Shown here: positions 8,850-18,314 of the stretch, piece after piece
Layout: every line of letters begins with the position of its first letter
Numbering within the stretch: position 1 is the stretch's first letter
From: Hyphomicrobiales bacterium
GTDB taxonomy: Bacteria > Pseudomonadota > Alphaproteobacteria > Rhizobiales > NORP267
Assembly (NCBI GenBank): GCA_021775855.1
Contig: JAJFGZ010000053.1
Location: forward strand, 1 to 60,634
Reading direction: 5' to 3'
DNA: 60,634 nt
Position numbers and translations under genes: made by a program
Notes under the pieces: model-generated
Databases searched by the model: none
Told to the model about the DNA's origin: nothing
What the model saw: the letters and a program-made list of their open reading frames with translations, nothing else

Positions 8850-9731
8850 GTGACCGGCGCAATCAAAAAAGTAGGCGTTATAGGCGCCGGACAGATGGGT
8901 AACGGTATCGCCCATGTTTGCGCCCTCGCCGGATACGACGTCCGCCTGAACGACATCAGTCCTGAGCAGATCGAGGCCGGGTTGGCCACGATCAATGGCA
9001 ACATTGCCCGCCAGATCGGCTCCGGGAAACTCGAAGAGAAGGACCGCAACGCGGTCCTCGACCGGATCGCCTCGACACCGGATATCGCCAAACTCGGCGA
9101 TTGCGACCTGATCATTGAATCCGCCGTCGAGGACGAACTGGTCAAACGCAAGATATTCTCGGAACTGAGCCCCCATCTCCGTGAAGATACCCTGTTGGCG
9201 ACCAACACCTCATCGATCTCCATCACCCGTCTGGCTGCATCCACCGACCGGCCCGAAAAATTCATGGGTATCCATTTCATGAATCCGGTTCCGATCATGC
9301 AGCTGATCGAGCTGGTCCGGGGAATCGCCACCGACGATCATACCTTCACTATCGCCCGCGAATTTTCAGATTCTCTCGGCAAAACGGTCGCTGTCTCCGA
9401 AGATTTTCCGGCATTCATGGTGAACCGCATCCTGCTGCCGATGATCAACGAAGCGGTCTACACGCTCTACGAAGGCGTTGGTTCGGTGGAAGGCATCGAT
9501 ACGGCCATGAAGCTCGGGGCCAATCATCCGATGGGCCCGCTGCAACTCGCCGATTTTATCGGGCTCGATACCTGCCTCTCGATCATGCAGGTCCTGTACG
9601 AGGGTCTGGCGGACACCAAATACCGCCCCTGCCCGTTGCTTGTGAAATACGTCGAGGCGGGTTGGCTTGGCCGCAAGACCCAGCGCGGTTTCTACGATTA
9701 CCGTGGCGATACGCCGGTCCCGACCCGCTAG
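8850..9731 (+). CDS. 3-hydroxybutyryl-CoA dehydrogenase
   Basis: A 293-residue short-chain 3-hydroxyacyl-CoA dehydrogenase, oxidising 3-hydroxybutyryl-CoA to acetoacetyl-CoA with NAD(P), or the reverse. The nucleotide motif is GVIGAGQMGNG (residues 9-19). The catalytic pair is His142 in GIHFMNPVP and Glu154 in LIELVRG, with Ser121-Ser122 in NTSSIS binding the substrate. The end motif AGWLGRKTQRGFYDY is typical of HbdA/FadB2. No ATG fits; GTG 8850 is chosen, about 11 bases after AGGGAG. Order etfB-etfA-hbd is common in Alphaproteobacteria. I leave the symbol blank because naming varies. Confidence 0.92.
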   Translation: MTGAIKKVGVIGAGQMGNGIAHVCALAGYDVRLNDISPEQIEAGLATINGNIARQIGSGKLEEKDRNAVLDRIASTPDIAKLGDCDLIIESAVEDELVKRKIFSELSPHLREDTLLATNTSSISITRLAASTDRPEKFMGIHFMNPVPIMQLIELVRGIATDDHTFTIAREFSDSLGKTVAVSEDFPAFMVNRILLPMINEAVYTLYEGVGSVEGIDTAMKLGANHPMGPLQLADFIGLDTCLSIMQVLYEGLADTKYRPCPLLVKYVEAGWLGRKTQRGFYDYRGDTPVPTR

Positions 9732-9734
9732 CGG

Positions 9735-10391
9735 CTAACCCTCGTCCGCCGCAATTGCCGCTTCAATCAGCCTAACAGCATCGTCAGAAGCCCATTCGGC
9801 TGGACCGGCAATACGGGCGATTTCCCGGCCCTGACGGTCGATCAACAGGGTCGTCGGCATGCCGATAACGGCGAGTTCGCGGACCAGCCCGGGCGAAGTT
9901 CCGTCATAGTAGAAGCCAAGATTTTTCAAGCCGATTTCTTCGTAAAACGCTTCGCCCTTGTCAGTTCCGCCGCGGTCGATATTGACTGCAACAACCTCGA
10001 ATTCTTCTCCGCCGAGCCGGGCCTGCAACTCGTCCAGCGCAGGCATTTCCGCGCGGCATGGCGGACACCAGGTTGCCCAAAGATTGAGAAGGACAACTCT
10101 TCCCTGCCAGTCACCGAGTGTAACCGCGCCACCATTATCGTCTTCAAACGCGATTGCCTTGCGGTCCTCAACCTCGTCTGCAACGAACAGCGCTGCCATA
10201 TCCCCGATCGCGAGCGGGCGCAATTTTTCCCGTATTTCACCTGTTGCCGGCAATCGTATTTGCGTTTCCTCGTTGCCTTGGGGCGCGAACGTCACGTATA
10301 TCGATCCTGCAACGAGCGCAACTATCAGGAAAGCGGACGCAAACAGGAATTTTGTGGAAGAGCGTTTAGGGCTTTTGTCGATATTTGTCAT
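9735..10391 (-). CDS. TlpA-like membrane-anchored thioredoxin
   Basis: A 218-residue TlpA/ResA-type thiol-disulfide oxidoreductase. A single membrane span (residues about 14-35) anchors a periplasmic thioredoxin domain with the active site WCPPC (Cys109 and Cys112) and the cis-proline loop GMPTTLLI. Such proteins reduce cysteines of apocytochromes or copper-site proteins such as oxidase CuA. ATG 10391 has an AAGGA ribosome site; the frame is open upstream but would overlap argH. Its start lies only 21 bases from the divergent argH start. Confidence 0.88.
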   Translation of the reverse strand: MTNIDKSPKRSSTKFLFASAFLIVALVAGSIYVTFAPQGNEETQIRLPATGEIREKLRPLAIGDMAALFVADEVEDRKAIAFEDDNGGAVTLGDWQGRVVLLNLWATWCPPCRAEMPALDELQARLGGEEFEVVAVNIDRGGTDKGEAFYEEIGLKNLGFYYDGTSPGLVRELAVIGMPTTLLIDRQGREIARIAGPAEWASDDAVRLIEAAIAADEG

Positions 10392-10412
10392 CCAGGGTCC
10401 TTGGGAATCGAA

Positions 10413-11828
10413 ATGGTGAAGAAAAAAAATAGCAACACCATGTGGGGTGGCCGGTTTGGTACGGGTCCCGCCGAAATTATGGAGCAGATCAATGCCTCCA
10501 TCGATTTCGATTGGCAACTCTATGCCCAGGATATTGCGGGCTCAAAGGCGCACGCCGAAATGCTCGCTATCCAAGGCATCATTTCATCCCAAGATGGGGT
10601 CTCGATTACCAAAGGTCTAGACACTATTTTGTCACAGATCGAAAAAGGGACGTTCGAATTTTCGCGCGGCCTCGAAGACATCCACATGAACATCGAAGCG
10701 CGGCTGACCGAGCTGATCGGCGACGCCGCAGGCCGGCTTCACACTGCCCGCTCGCGCAACGATCAGGTCGCGACCGATTTCAAGCTGTATGTGCGCGACG
10801 CCATCGACCGGCTCGACGGATTGTTACACGGGCTGCAATTGGCGCTTTCTGAAAAGGCTGCGCAATATGCCGGCGCGGTGATGCCTGGTTTCACCCACCT
10901 GCAATCGGCCCAGCCGGTTACGTACGGGCACCATTGCCTCGCCTATGTGGAAATGTCGAACCGCGACCGGGGACGGTTCCAGGACGCCCGCAAAAGGCTC
11001 AACGAAAGCCCGCTTGGGGCGGCGGCATTGGCCGGAACATCCTTCCCGATCGACCGGGACATGACCGCGAGCGCGCTTGGGTTCGATCGGCCCACCGCAA
11101 ATTCGCTGGACGCGGTATCCGACCGGGATTTCCTTTTGGAGACATTGAGCGCGGCATCCATCACCGCGATCCATCTTTCTAGACTTGCCGAAGAACTGGT
11201 GCTCTGGTCGACGCCGCAATTCGGCTTTATCCGCCTGTCAGATCAATTCTCCACCGGCTCGTCGATCATGCCGCAAAAGCGCAACCCGGACGCGGCTGAA
11301 TTGGTACGCGCCAAAGCCGGTCGGATCATCGGTGCCCTCACCGGCCTGATGGTGGTTATGAAGGGCCTGCCGCTCGCCTATTCCAAGGATATGCAGGAGG
11401 ACAAGGAACCGTTCTTTGACGCCATTGCAAGTCTCGAACTTGCTATCGCGGCGATGACCGGGATGGTGGCCGATCTAGAGCCCGACCTGAAGAAAATGAA
11501 ACAGGCCGCAGGCGCCAGTTTCGCAACCGCGACCGATCTCGCCGACTGGATCGTCCGGGTGCTCGGCAAACCGTTCCGCGAAGCCCACCACATTACCGGC
11601 GCGCTCGTGGCACTCGCGGAATCGAAGCGCGTCCCGCTCCATCGTCTCTCGCTTGCTGATATGCAACACGTTGAACCCGCGTTGACGGAAGATGTCTTTT
11701 CGGTCCTCACCGTGGCAAGTTCGGTCAAAAGCCGGAAAAGCTATGGCGGCACCGCGCCGGCAAATGTACGCAAACAGGCGCGAAAATGGCTCAACAGGCT
11801 GGCGCGAGAAAGCAAAAATGCCGATTAG
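10413..11828 (+). CDS. argH: Argininosuccinate lyase
   Basis: A 471-residue lyase that splits argininosuccinate to arginine and fumarate, the last step of arginine synthesis. The fumarase/ASL superfamily signature [15 protein letters not shown] is near residue 280, with the mobile-loop catalytic serine in it. [28 protein letters not shown] and TYGHHCLAY are ASL-specific. The start is ATG 10413; the frame continues upstream through the TlpA region but no family sequence is there. LptM and lysA follow on the same strand, a gene order conserved in Alphaproteobacteria. Confidence 0.96.
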   Translation: MVKKKNSNTMWGGRFGTGPAEIMEQINASIDFDWQLYAQDIAGSKAHAEMLAIQGIISSQDGVSITKGLDTILSQIEKGTFEFSRGLEDIHMNIEARLTELIGDAAGRLHTARSRNDQVATDFKLYVRDAIDRLDGLLHGLQLALSEKAAQYAGAVMPGFTHLQSAQPVTYGHHCLAYVEMSNRDRGRFQDARKRLNESPLGAAALAGTSFPIDRDMTASALGFDRPTANSLDAVSDRDFLLETLSAASITAIHLSRLAEELVLWSTPQFGFIRLSDQFSTGSSIMPQKRNPDAAELVRAKAGRIIGALTGLMVVMKGLPLAYSKDMQEDKEPFFDAIASLELAIAAMTGMVADLEPDLKKMKQAAGASFATATDLADWIVRVLGKPFREAHHITGALVALAESKRVPLHRLSLADMQHVEPALTEDVFSVLTVASSVKSRKSYGGTAPANVRKQARKWLNRLARESKNAD

Positions 11829-11914
11829 GTGAGGGTAGCCATAAATTCGGCAATTTCGGGGGTGCATTTGCCGAAACTGGCGATAGAATGGCCTCAACTT
11901 CAGGAGAATAGCCT

Positions 11915-12124
11915 GTGATACGGGATATGTGGAGATCGTTTGGCAAAGTAACGTTTGTGCTGGCCGCCGTCATGGTGCTGGCGCTCTCCGCCTGTGGCCG
12001 GAAGGGCCCGCTCGAACCGCCACCGAGTGCCCCCGCTGCGCAAGGGGAAAATGGCGAAGGCGAACAGGCGCCTGCTGAAGCACCGCCCGAGCGCCGCAAA
12101 TTCTTTCTCGATTTCCTTCTATAG
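11915..12124 (+). CDS. lptM: LptM-type small lipoprotein
   Basis: A 69-residue lipoprotein. A signal segment (residues 12-25) ends in the lipobox LSAC, immediately followed by GRKGPLEPP, the signature of LptM (formerly YifL). In E. coli LptM assists disulfide maturation of the LPS translocon LptD at the outer membrane. The rest is proline-, alanine- and glutamate-rich and probably disordered. The start is GTG 11915 with AGGAGAA seven bases upstream; ATG 11927 is an alternative. Placement between argH and lysA is conserved. Confidence 0.85.
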   Translation: MIRDMWRSFGKVTFVLAAVMVLALSACGRKGPLEPPPSAPAAQGENGEGEQAPAEAPPERRKFFLDFLL

Positions 12125-12160
12125 ATTTTTCGGCCGGCTTCGGCCGTGCCAGGATAAATC

Positions 12161-13426
12161 ATGCACCATTTCACCTATAGCAACGGCGTCATGCATGCCG
12201 AACAGGTTGATCTGAACCAACTGAGCGATCAGGTCGGAACTCCGTTCTATTGCTATTCCCGCGCCACGTTGGAGCGTCACTACAGGGTTTTTAAGGACGC
12301 CTTTGCAGACTTCCCGTCCATGGTCTGCTACGCCATGAAGGCCAATTCCAACCAGGCCGTGTTGCGTACGCTGGCGAATTTGGGGGCGGGGGCCGACGTC
12401 GTCTCGGAAGGCGAATTGCGCCGGGCACTGGCTGCCGGCATTCCGGGCGAGCGAATTATCTTTTCCGGTGTCGGTAAAACCAGGCGGGAATTGCGGGTTG
12501 CCCTTGAAGCGGGCATCTATTGCTTCAACGTGGAATCCGAGCCGGAATTGGCGACCCTCAACGAAGTCGCGGCAAGCCTGTCCAAGACCGCATCAATTTC
12601 GTTGCGCATCAACCCGGATGTGGATGCCCGGACCCACGCCAAAATTTCCACCGGCAAGCTCGAGAACAAATTCGGCATCCCCTGGACCAGGGCAATCGAA
12701 GTGTACGCGCACGCCGCCGCCATGGATCATGTCCGGGTGGTAGGTATCGACACCCATATCGGCAGCCAGATCACGGAACTTGAACCTTTCGACGCCGCCT
12801 TTGCCAGGCTTGCCGCGCTGATCGGGGAATTGCGCCGGGAAGGTCATACAGTCGAACATATCGATCTTGGCGGTGGCCTTGGCATTCCCTACGGACAGGG
12901 CAGCGACGAGCCGCCCGCGCCATCGGCTTACGCCGAGATTGTCCGCCGCCACGTGCACAACCTGGATTGCACGGTGATATTCGAACCCGGCCGCCTGATC
13001 GCCGGCAATGCCGGGATCCTGGTCACCGAGGTGATCTTTGTAAAATCCGGCGCGGAAAAGACCTTTGTTGTCGTCGATGCTGCCATGAACGATCTGCTGC
13101 GGCCGACACTGTATAACGCGGACCACGATGTCCAACCGGTGAATGAACCGGCGTCGAACAGCCCCAATATCCGCGCCGATATTGTGGGTCCAGTTTGCGA
13201 AACCGGTGATTATCTGGCGCTCGACCGGGACATGCCAGAAGTCAAACCCGGTGACCGGCTCGCCCTCATGACGGCGGGTGCTTATGGTGCGGTTCAGTCC
13301 TCGACCTACAACAGCCGGCTTTTGATCCCTGAAGTGATGGTTAGCGGCAGCGACCACCATGTTGTGCGTCCGCGCCTGAGTTTCGATGATCTGATCGCCC
13401 TCGATTCGATCCCCGGCTGGCTTTAG
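12161..13426 (+). CDS. lysA: Diaminopimelate decarboxylase
   Basis: A 421-residue PLP enzyme converting meso-diaminopimelate to lysine. The alanine-racemase-type barrel carries the PLP lysine Lys60 in CYAMKANSNQAVL; the phosphate-binding glycines are in HIDLGGGLGIPYG; EPGRLIAGNAG and the carboxyl-terminal VGPVCETGD, with the cross-subunit catalytic cysteine (about residue 346), are all present. Length is typical. It lies 36 bases after lptM and 87 before the TIGR02302 gene, probably in one transcript with argH. Confidence 0.96.
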   Translation: MHHFTYSNGVMHAEQVDLNQLSDQVGTPFYCYSRATLERHYRVFKDAFADFPSMVCYAMKANSNQAVLRTLANLGAGADVVSEGELRRALAAGIPGERIIFSGVGKTRRELRVALEAGIYCFNVESEPELATLNEVAASLSKTASISLRINPDVDARTHAKISTGKLENKFGIPWTRAIEVYAHAAAMDHVRVVGIDTHIGSQITELEPFDAAFARLAALIGELRREGHTVEHIDLGGGLGIPYGQGSDEPPAPSAYAEIVRRHVHNLDCTVIFEPGRLIAGNAGILVTEVIFVKSGAEKTFVVVDAAMNDLLRPTLYNADHDVQPVNEPASNSPNIRADIVGPVCETGDYLALDRDMPEVKPGDRLALMTAGAYGAVQSSTYNSRLLIPEVMVSGSDHHVVRPRLSFDDLIALDSIPGWL

Positions 13427-13513
13427 CGCCGCGTTGTTGTTATTGTTGCATCTGGGGCAGGCAATCACGGTATCCGGGGATATCTGAACCCGGTCGGCGG
13501 GAACGACAGGAAT

Positions 13514-16024
13514 ATGCCTCGATCCGGAAATAATGACTTGAACGGCCCAACGCCCAGCCAGTTGTTGCTGGAGCGGCACGTATTGCTGACCCGTCTAGCT
13601 ATTTTCTGGGAAGCACTCTGGCCAGCATTCTGGCCTTCAATGCTGGTCACCGGCCTGTACGTGATATCGGCATTGTTCGGCCTGTGGGATTTGCTCGTCC
13701 CTGTTGCTCGCGCCGCAGGCCTTGCCCTGTTCGGGATATCCGCACTTGCTGCCCTGCGCCCCGTCTTCCGGATCAACTGGCCGGCCCGCGAGGCCGCGCT
13801 CCGCCGCATCGAAATTCAGTCAGGGATCCCCCATCGCCCGGCGACCTCATTCGAGGATACGATGGCGCTCGGATCCAGCAACCCCCATGCAGAAACTCTG
13901 TGGCAGGCCCATAAATCCCGGCTTGCCGATGAGATGTCGCGCATGAAGGCCGTCTGGCCGCGCCCCGGTTTCGCCCGGCGCGACCCGTTCGCCCTGCGGG
14001 TTCCCATGGCAATGGTGTTGATCACGGCTTTTCTCTATGCGGGGCCAACCTGGGTTACCCAATTGGCGAGCCCGTTCAGTTTATCCGCGCAGGCCTCTGC
14101 CAACCCGGTTCAGATCGACGCCTGGATCACACCGCCTGACCACACCACCCAACCCCCGATTTTCCTGACGGCCTCGACATCCGCCCGGACCGATGACGAA
14201 AGCGCGCTATACACAATTCCCGCCGGTAGTGAATTTGTTTTGCGCGCGCAAGGGGAACGGCTCGTCACCATCGGCATGCGCCCGATCAACGGTGCGCCGC
14301 CCGACCCGACATCATCAGGCAGCGATTTTACCTTGACGGCACCCGGCGAAAATATCCGGGAATATCGCACCCTAATTTCCGATGACCGGCAGATTACCGT
14401 TCTTGACGGGGAAACGATTGTTGACCAATGGCGGATGGGGGTGATCCAGGACCAGCCACCCGTCATTGAGATGCTCGACCCCCCCCAGGCGTCCAGCGCC
14501 GGGGTGATGCACATTACCTACCGGGTCACCGATGATTACGGGGTTATCGCGGGCGAAGGTTTTGTTGAACGCACGCCAACCGACAACACCGTCGGTAGCG
14601 AAAATGAAACTGGCGACGACGCTATTTCATCGCCCTTGTTTGATGCGCCGCGCTTTCCACTCGCCCTGCCGCAGATCCGGACCCGCGAGGGCGAAGCCCA
14701 GGTCTACCAGGACCTGACGGCCCACCCATGGGCGGGAGCAACCGTTCTGCTGCGCTTGCAGGCCCACGACGATGTTGGCCAGATTGGTGAAAGCGCTCCG
14801 GTCGAAATCACGCTGCCGAGCCGCACGTTTACCGACCCCCTTGCTCTTGCGATTGTCGAACAGCGTCGCAAATTGGCGATCACCCCGGACCAGTATGCAG
14901 CGGTCGGACGCGCCCTGGACGCCCTCACCATCGCTTCACATCTCTATATCGAGGACCTGCAGATTTATCTCGGCATCCGCACAGCCAGTTGGCGGCTGAA
15001 GCTGCGCCAGGACCGAGACAACCTGATCAGTGTCGTGGACCAGCTTTGGCAAATCGCGTTGAGGCTTGAGAATGGCGATCTGGCTGACGCCGAACAGCGA
15101 TTACGCGCCGCTCAGGAAGCTTTGCAGCGGGCACTCGCCCAGAACGCCTCACCAGAGGAGATCGAGCAGCGCGTCGAAGAATTGCGCCAGGCCCTGAACG
15201 AATACCTGCAATCACTGGCGGAAAACGCGCAGAACAATCAGTCGGGCGAGAATTCTGAACTGTCACAGGACAACGCCCTCACCTCCGAAGATCTTGCCCG
15301 GATGCTCGACAATATCGAAAATATGGCGCGCAACGGATCGCGCAACGAAGCCCAGCAATTGCTCAGCCAATTGCAGGACCTGCTGGAAAACCTGCGCACC
15401 GGACAGATGCAGCCACAAACCGGTCAGCAGCGGCAAATGTCGCAGGCCCTCGACGAACTCGGCGATATGATCGAGCAGCAGCGCGAATTGATGGACGACA
15501 GTTTTCGCCGCGATCAACAGGACCAGGCCACCGGCCGGGCCAACACTGACCGCGACGGTGAACTGGGCGACATGCAGCAGCGCCAGGCCGACCTGCAGGC
15601 CGCGCTTGAAGAATTGATCGAGCAATTGAACAGTCTGAATTCCCAGTCCCTGGACGAGTTTGACGACGCCAAGGGAAACATGGGCGACGCGCTCAATTCA
15701 TTGGGTCAAGGCCAGACCGGGCAAGCCGTAGAGGACCAGGGCGAGGCATTGCAGAATTTGCGCGAAGGCGCCGGCGCGTTGGCTGAACAATTGGCCCAAA
15801 GCCTGGCGCAAAGTGGTAATCGCCAGGGTAGTCAGAGCACCGACCCGCTCGGCCGGCCGCGTCCTACCAACGATCCCGATCTTGGCATGAATGTCAAAGT
15901 GCCTGATGAAATCGACGTCCAGCGCGCCCGGGAAATTCTGGAAGAGCTGCGCCGCAAGTTCGGCGAGCGCAACCGCCCGCGTATCGAACTCGACTATTTC
16001 GAACGGTTGCTGAGGCGCTTCTAG
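13514..16024 (+). CDS. TIGR02302-family large membrane protein
   Basis: An 836-residue protein of the alphaproteobacterial TIGR02302 (DUF4175) family, function unknown. The amino end has two close hydrophobic spans (about residues 30-80) and another near 160-178. A beta-rich middle region follows (about 190-440). The carboxyl-terminal third is extremely rich in Gln, Glu, Asn and Asp, with long heptad-like helices (for example QQRQADLQAALEELIEQL). The overall picture is an inner-membrane anchor with a large extracytoplasmic coiled-coil domain. ATG 13514 follows a short AGG. Its stop shares the palindrome CTAG (16021-16024) with the convergent hpt stop. Confidence 0.85.
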   Translation: MPRSGNNDLNGPTPSQLLLERHVLLTRLAIFWEALWPAFWPSMLVTGLYVISALFGLWDLLVPVARAAGLALFGISALAALRPVFRINWPAREAALRRIEIQSGIPHRPATSFEDTMALGSSNPHAETLWQAHKSRLADEMSRMKAVWPRPGFARRDPFALRVPMAMVLITAFLYAGPTWVTQLASPFSLSAQASANPVQIDAWITPPDHTTQPPIFLTASTSARTDDESALYTIPAGSEFVLRAQGERLVTIGMRPINGAPPDPTSSGSDFTLTAPGENIREYRTLISDDRQITVLDGETIVDQWRMGVIQDQPPVIEMLDPPQASSAGVMHITYRVTDDYGVIAGEGFVERTPTDNTVGSENETGDDAISSPLFDAPRFPLALPQIRTREGEAQVYQDLTAHPWAGATVLLRLQAHDDVGQIGESAPVEITLPSRTFTDPLALAIVEQRRKLAITPDQYAAVGRALDALTIASHLYIEDLQIYLGIRTASWRLKLRQDRDNLISVVDQLWQIALRLENGDLADAEQRLRAAQEALQRALAQNASPEEIEQRVEELRQALNEYLQSLAENAQNNQSGENSELSQDNALTSEDLARMLDNIENMARNGSRNEAQQLLSQLQDLLENLRTGQMQPQTGQQRQMSQALDELGDMIEQQRELMDDSFRRDQQDQATGRANTDRDGELGDMQQRQADLQAALEELIEQLNSLNSQSLDEFDDAKGNMGDALNSLGQGQTGQAVEDQGEALQNLREGAGALAEQLAQSLAQSGNRQGSQSTDPLGRPRPTNDPDLGMNVKVPDEIDVQRAREILEELRRKFGERNRPRIELDYFERLLRRF

Positions 16025-16569
16025 TCGGCCCGCACTACCCCGACAAAAGGCAACTCGCGAAACGAATGTGCCATATCGATGCCGTAGCCGACAACAAACA
16101 GGTCAGGGCATTCGAAGCCTACATAATCGGCTTCGATGTCCACGGCGCGCTTGTCCGGCTTGTCGAGCAAAACACAGATTCTCACGCTTTTTGCCTGTCG
16201 GGCAACCAGCAAGTCCTTGGCAAAAGCCAATGTCCGGCCGGATTCGAGAATATCGTCAATGAGCAATATATTTCGTCCAGTCACATCGCTCTCGACATCA
16301 CGCAGGATCTTGACTTCGCCACGCGATTCCGTGCCCGCGCCGTAGCTCGAGAGGGAAAAGAAATCCACCTCAGGCGCTAAACCGGCATGGTGCAGGGAGC
16401 GCAACAGGTCGGCTGCAAAAACGAAACTGCCCTTGAGGACCGGGATCACCAACAGGTTTTCTGTTTCACCTGTGGAAATTTCGGCGGCCAGTTCTTGGTT
16501 GCGATCGGCAATTTTTCCAGCGTCAAACAAGACGTCGATCTGGGTAGCAGGGTGGGCCTTGGTCCGCAT
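16021..16569 (-). CDS. hpt: Hypoxanthine phosphoribosyltransferase
   Basis: A 182-residue purine-salvage enzyme that joins hypoxanthine or guanine to PRPP, making IMP or GMP. The PRPP-binding motif ILLIDDILESGRT is at residues 101-113; VLKGSFVFAADLLR and DFFSLSSYG are typical of the family, and LLDKPDKR plus YVGFECPDLFVVGYGID form the purine site. ATG 16569 is preceded by AGGAAAA. It lies 16 bases downstream of the DUF3426 gene, likely the same transcript. Its stop overlaps the TIGR02302 stop. Confidence 0.93.
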   Translation of the reverse strand: MRTKAHPATQIDVLFDAGKIADRNQELAAEISTGETENLLVIPVLKGSFVFAADLLRSLHHAGLAPEVDFFSLSSYGAGTESRGEVKILRDVESDVTGRNILLIDDILESGRTLAFAKDLLVARQAKSVRICVLLDKPDKRAVDIEADYVGFECPDLFVVGYGIDMAHSFRELPFVGVVRAD

Positions 16570-16585
16570 GTAGGGGTTTTCCTGT

Positions 16586-17494
16586 TTAGTGCCCCGCAAA
16601 TCGAACCAGTATTTCCTCAGCTCCGGCCGGCGGCGAGGCAAGCCGCGACACGAAGGGCACCACGCCCGATGGGGCTAGTAAATCGGGGCCGGCATTTCCG
16701 GTCCAATAATAGACTTCCTGTGCGTTGCTGTCACGCAGCGAAAATCTGATTGGGGGAAGTAAAACAGGTTCTTTTGTCACATTCACAATCTCGCCCCGGA
16801 CCGCCAATACAGGGATACCGTCTTCGAATTCCCGCACATAGGAGATTTCACGGAATTCTAGACCACGAAGATTGACCTCGAGCCCCGCCAGCGCAAATAG
16901 CTGGGCTGAGCCGGGCGCGAACCGCACGACATACTCGCGAAACACAACAAGCCCGCCCAGCAGGAAAATGAGGGACGCTGCGATCGCCCCGTACCGTCGA
17001 TACCTTGCGAACAATGACCATTGGACCGCGCGCGACTTCAGATTTCGTGCGCTACCTAGAGCGGCGATGGTTTCCACATCCACAATATTTGTCTCGTCGC
17101 CCGAACTGTTTTCGTCCGGCGTTTCGGCTATCTGGTCTTCAGCTTCGCTCTGCGTATCAAAATCTGAATCTTCGCCTGCGGCCACGGTTTCCGGATCGCC
17201 GTCCTTTGATTCTCCGTTCGCGGTATCCTCTTCAGCAGCGGGCACATCTTTCTTCTCGGAGGAGCGAACAATCAGATCTTCAAACTCGAACTCATCATCG
17301 CCATCGCCATCATCAAAGTCTTCCTCAACCAGCGCGTTAAATTCGTCAAAGGTTTCAGACGGGTCCGCAACCGTGTTGGTGCTGGCATGCCAGACATGAC
17401 CGCATTTGTGGCACTTGACCTTCCGGCCCGCCGGTCCAAGAAGTTCTGCCGGCGCATCATAGCTGATCGTGCATTCTGGACATGTCAGGATCAT
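16586..17494 (-). CDS. DUF3426-type zinc-ribbon membrane protein
   Basis: A 302-residue protein with three parts. Residues 1-36 form an MJ0042-type zinc finger (Cys5, Cys8, Cys28, Cys31; CPEC and CHKC). Residues about 45-140 are a strongly acidic, low-complexity linker. A membrane span at about 170-187 precedes a DUF3426 domain with conserved GEIVN and beta-strand pattern, which would be periplasmic. Function is unknown; the topology suggests a cytoplasmic zinc ribbon linked to the envelope. The frame is open far upstream, but the finger begins right at ATG 17494. It is divergent from ftsE. Confidence 0.85.
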   Translation of the reverse strand: MILTCPECTISYDAPAELLGPAGRKVKCHKCGHVWHASTNTVADPSETFDEFNALVEEDFDDGDGDDEFEFEDLIVRSSEKKDVPAAEEDTANGESKDGDPETVAAGEDSDFDTQSEAEDQIAETPDENSSGDETNIVDVETIAALGSARNLKSRAVQWSLFARYRRYGAIAASLIFLLGGLVVFREYVVRFAPGSAQLFALAGLEVNLRGLEFREISYVREFEDGIPVLAVRGEIVNVTKEPVLLPPIRFSLRDSNAQEVYYWTGNAGPDLLAPSGVVPFVSRLASPPAGAEEILVRFAGH

Positions 17495-17647
17495 GACTAG
17501 TGGCTCGCTTGTGGCTACCTTGCTTATCCCGATCGGGATCATATTTCCAGCAAACGGGGAACAACCCATGAATGCCGCATTTACGCTTAATATCGCGTTA
17601 AAACTCCCACGACATAACTGTCTGGAGAATTGAGAAGGTATGTTGCG

Positions 17648-18307
17648 ATGATTCGCTTTGAGAATGTTGGCCTGCGCTACGGCATGGGACCCGAGATCCT
17701 GCGCAACATTTCGTTTCACGTGGAACCGGGCTCATTCCATTTTCTGACCGGGCCGTCGGGCGCTGGCAAGACGACGCTTTTGCGACTGCTATTCATGGCA
17801 CTACGCCCAACCCGCGGCCTGATCAATCTGTTCAACCGGGACGTGGCAACTGTATCATCAACCGACTTGCCGCTGCTGCGCCGCAAAGTCGGCGTCGTCT
17901 TTCAGGATTTTCGCCTGCTGGATCATTTGTCGACCTATGAGAATGTTGCCCTTCCCCTTCGCGCGACAGAGAAGGCCGAACACCGCTATCGCGCCAACGT
18001 TGTCGAATTGCTGAAATGGGTCGGACTTGGGGATCGCATGCGGGCCAGTCCTGAAATTTTATCAGGCGGTGAAAAGCAACGCGCCGCGATCGCCCGCGCT
18101 GTTGTCGCGCAGCCCAAATTGTTGCTGGCGGATGAGCCAACAGGCAATGTGGACCCGGCAATGGCCAAGCGCCTGCTGGGGTTGTTCGAAGAACTCAACA
18201 AGCTCGGGACGACCGTTATCATCGCAACCCACGATGTGGGGCTGATGCGCCTGTCCGACGCGCCGCATATGATCCTTGAAGACGGCCATATGCATGTTGA
18301 GAATTGA
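17648..18307 (+). CDS. ftsE: Cell division ATP-binding protein FtsE
   Basis: A 219-residue ABC ATPase that works with FtsX at the division site to control septal peptidoglycan hydrolysis. Walker A GPSGAGKTT starts at residue 35, the ABC signature LSGGEKQ near 138 and Walker B LLLADEPTGNVD near 158. FQDFRLLDHLSTYENVALPLR is the FtsE-type Q-loop region. ATG 17648 has a GAGAAGG site eight bases upstream. ftsX begins eight bases after the stop. Confidence 0.95.
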   Translation: MIRFENVGLRYGMGPEILRNISFHVEPGSFHFLTGPSGAGKTTLLRLLFMALRPTRGLINLFNRDVATVSSTDLPLLRRKVGVVFQDFRLLDHLSTYENVALPLRATEKAEHRYRANVVELLKWVGLGDRMRASPEILSGGEKQRAAIARAVVAQPKLLLADEPTGNVDPAMAKRLLGLFEELNKLGTTVIIATHDVGLMRLSDAPHMILEDGHMHVEN

Positions 18308-18314
18308 CGGGAAC

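Noticed and set aside
12593..13579. Open frame of 328 codons antisense to lysA
   Set aside because: lysA motifs cover the same bases; the antisense product is histidine- and arginine-rich without domain structure.
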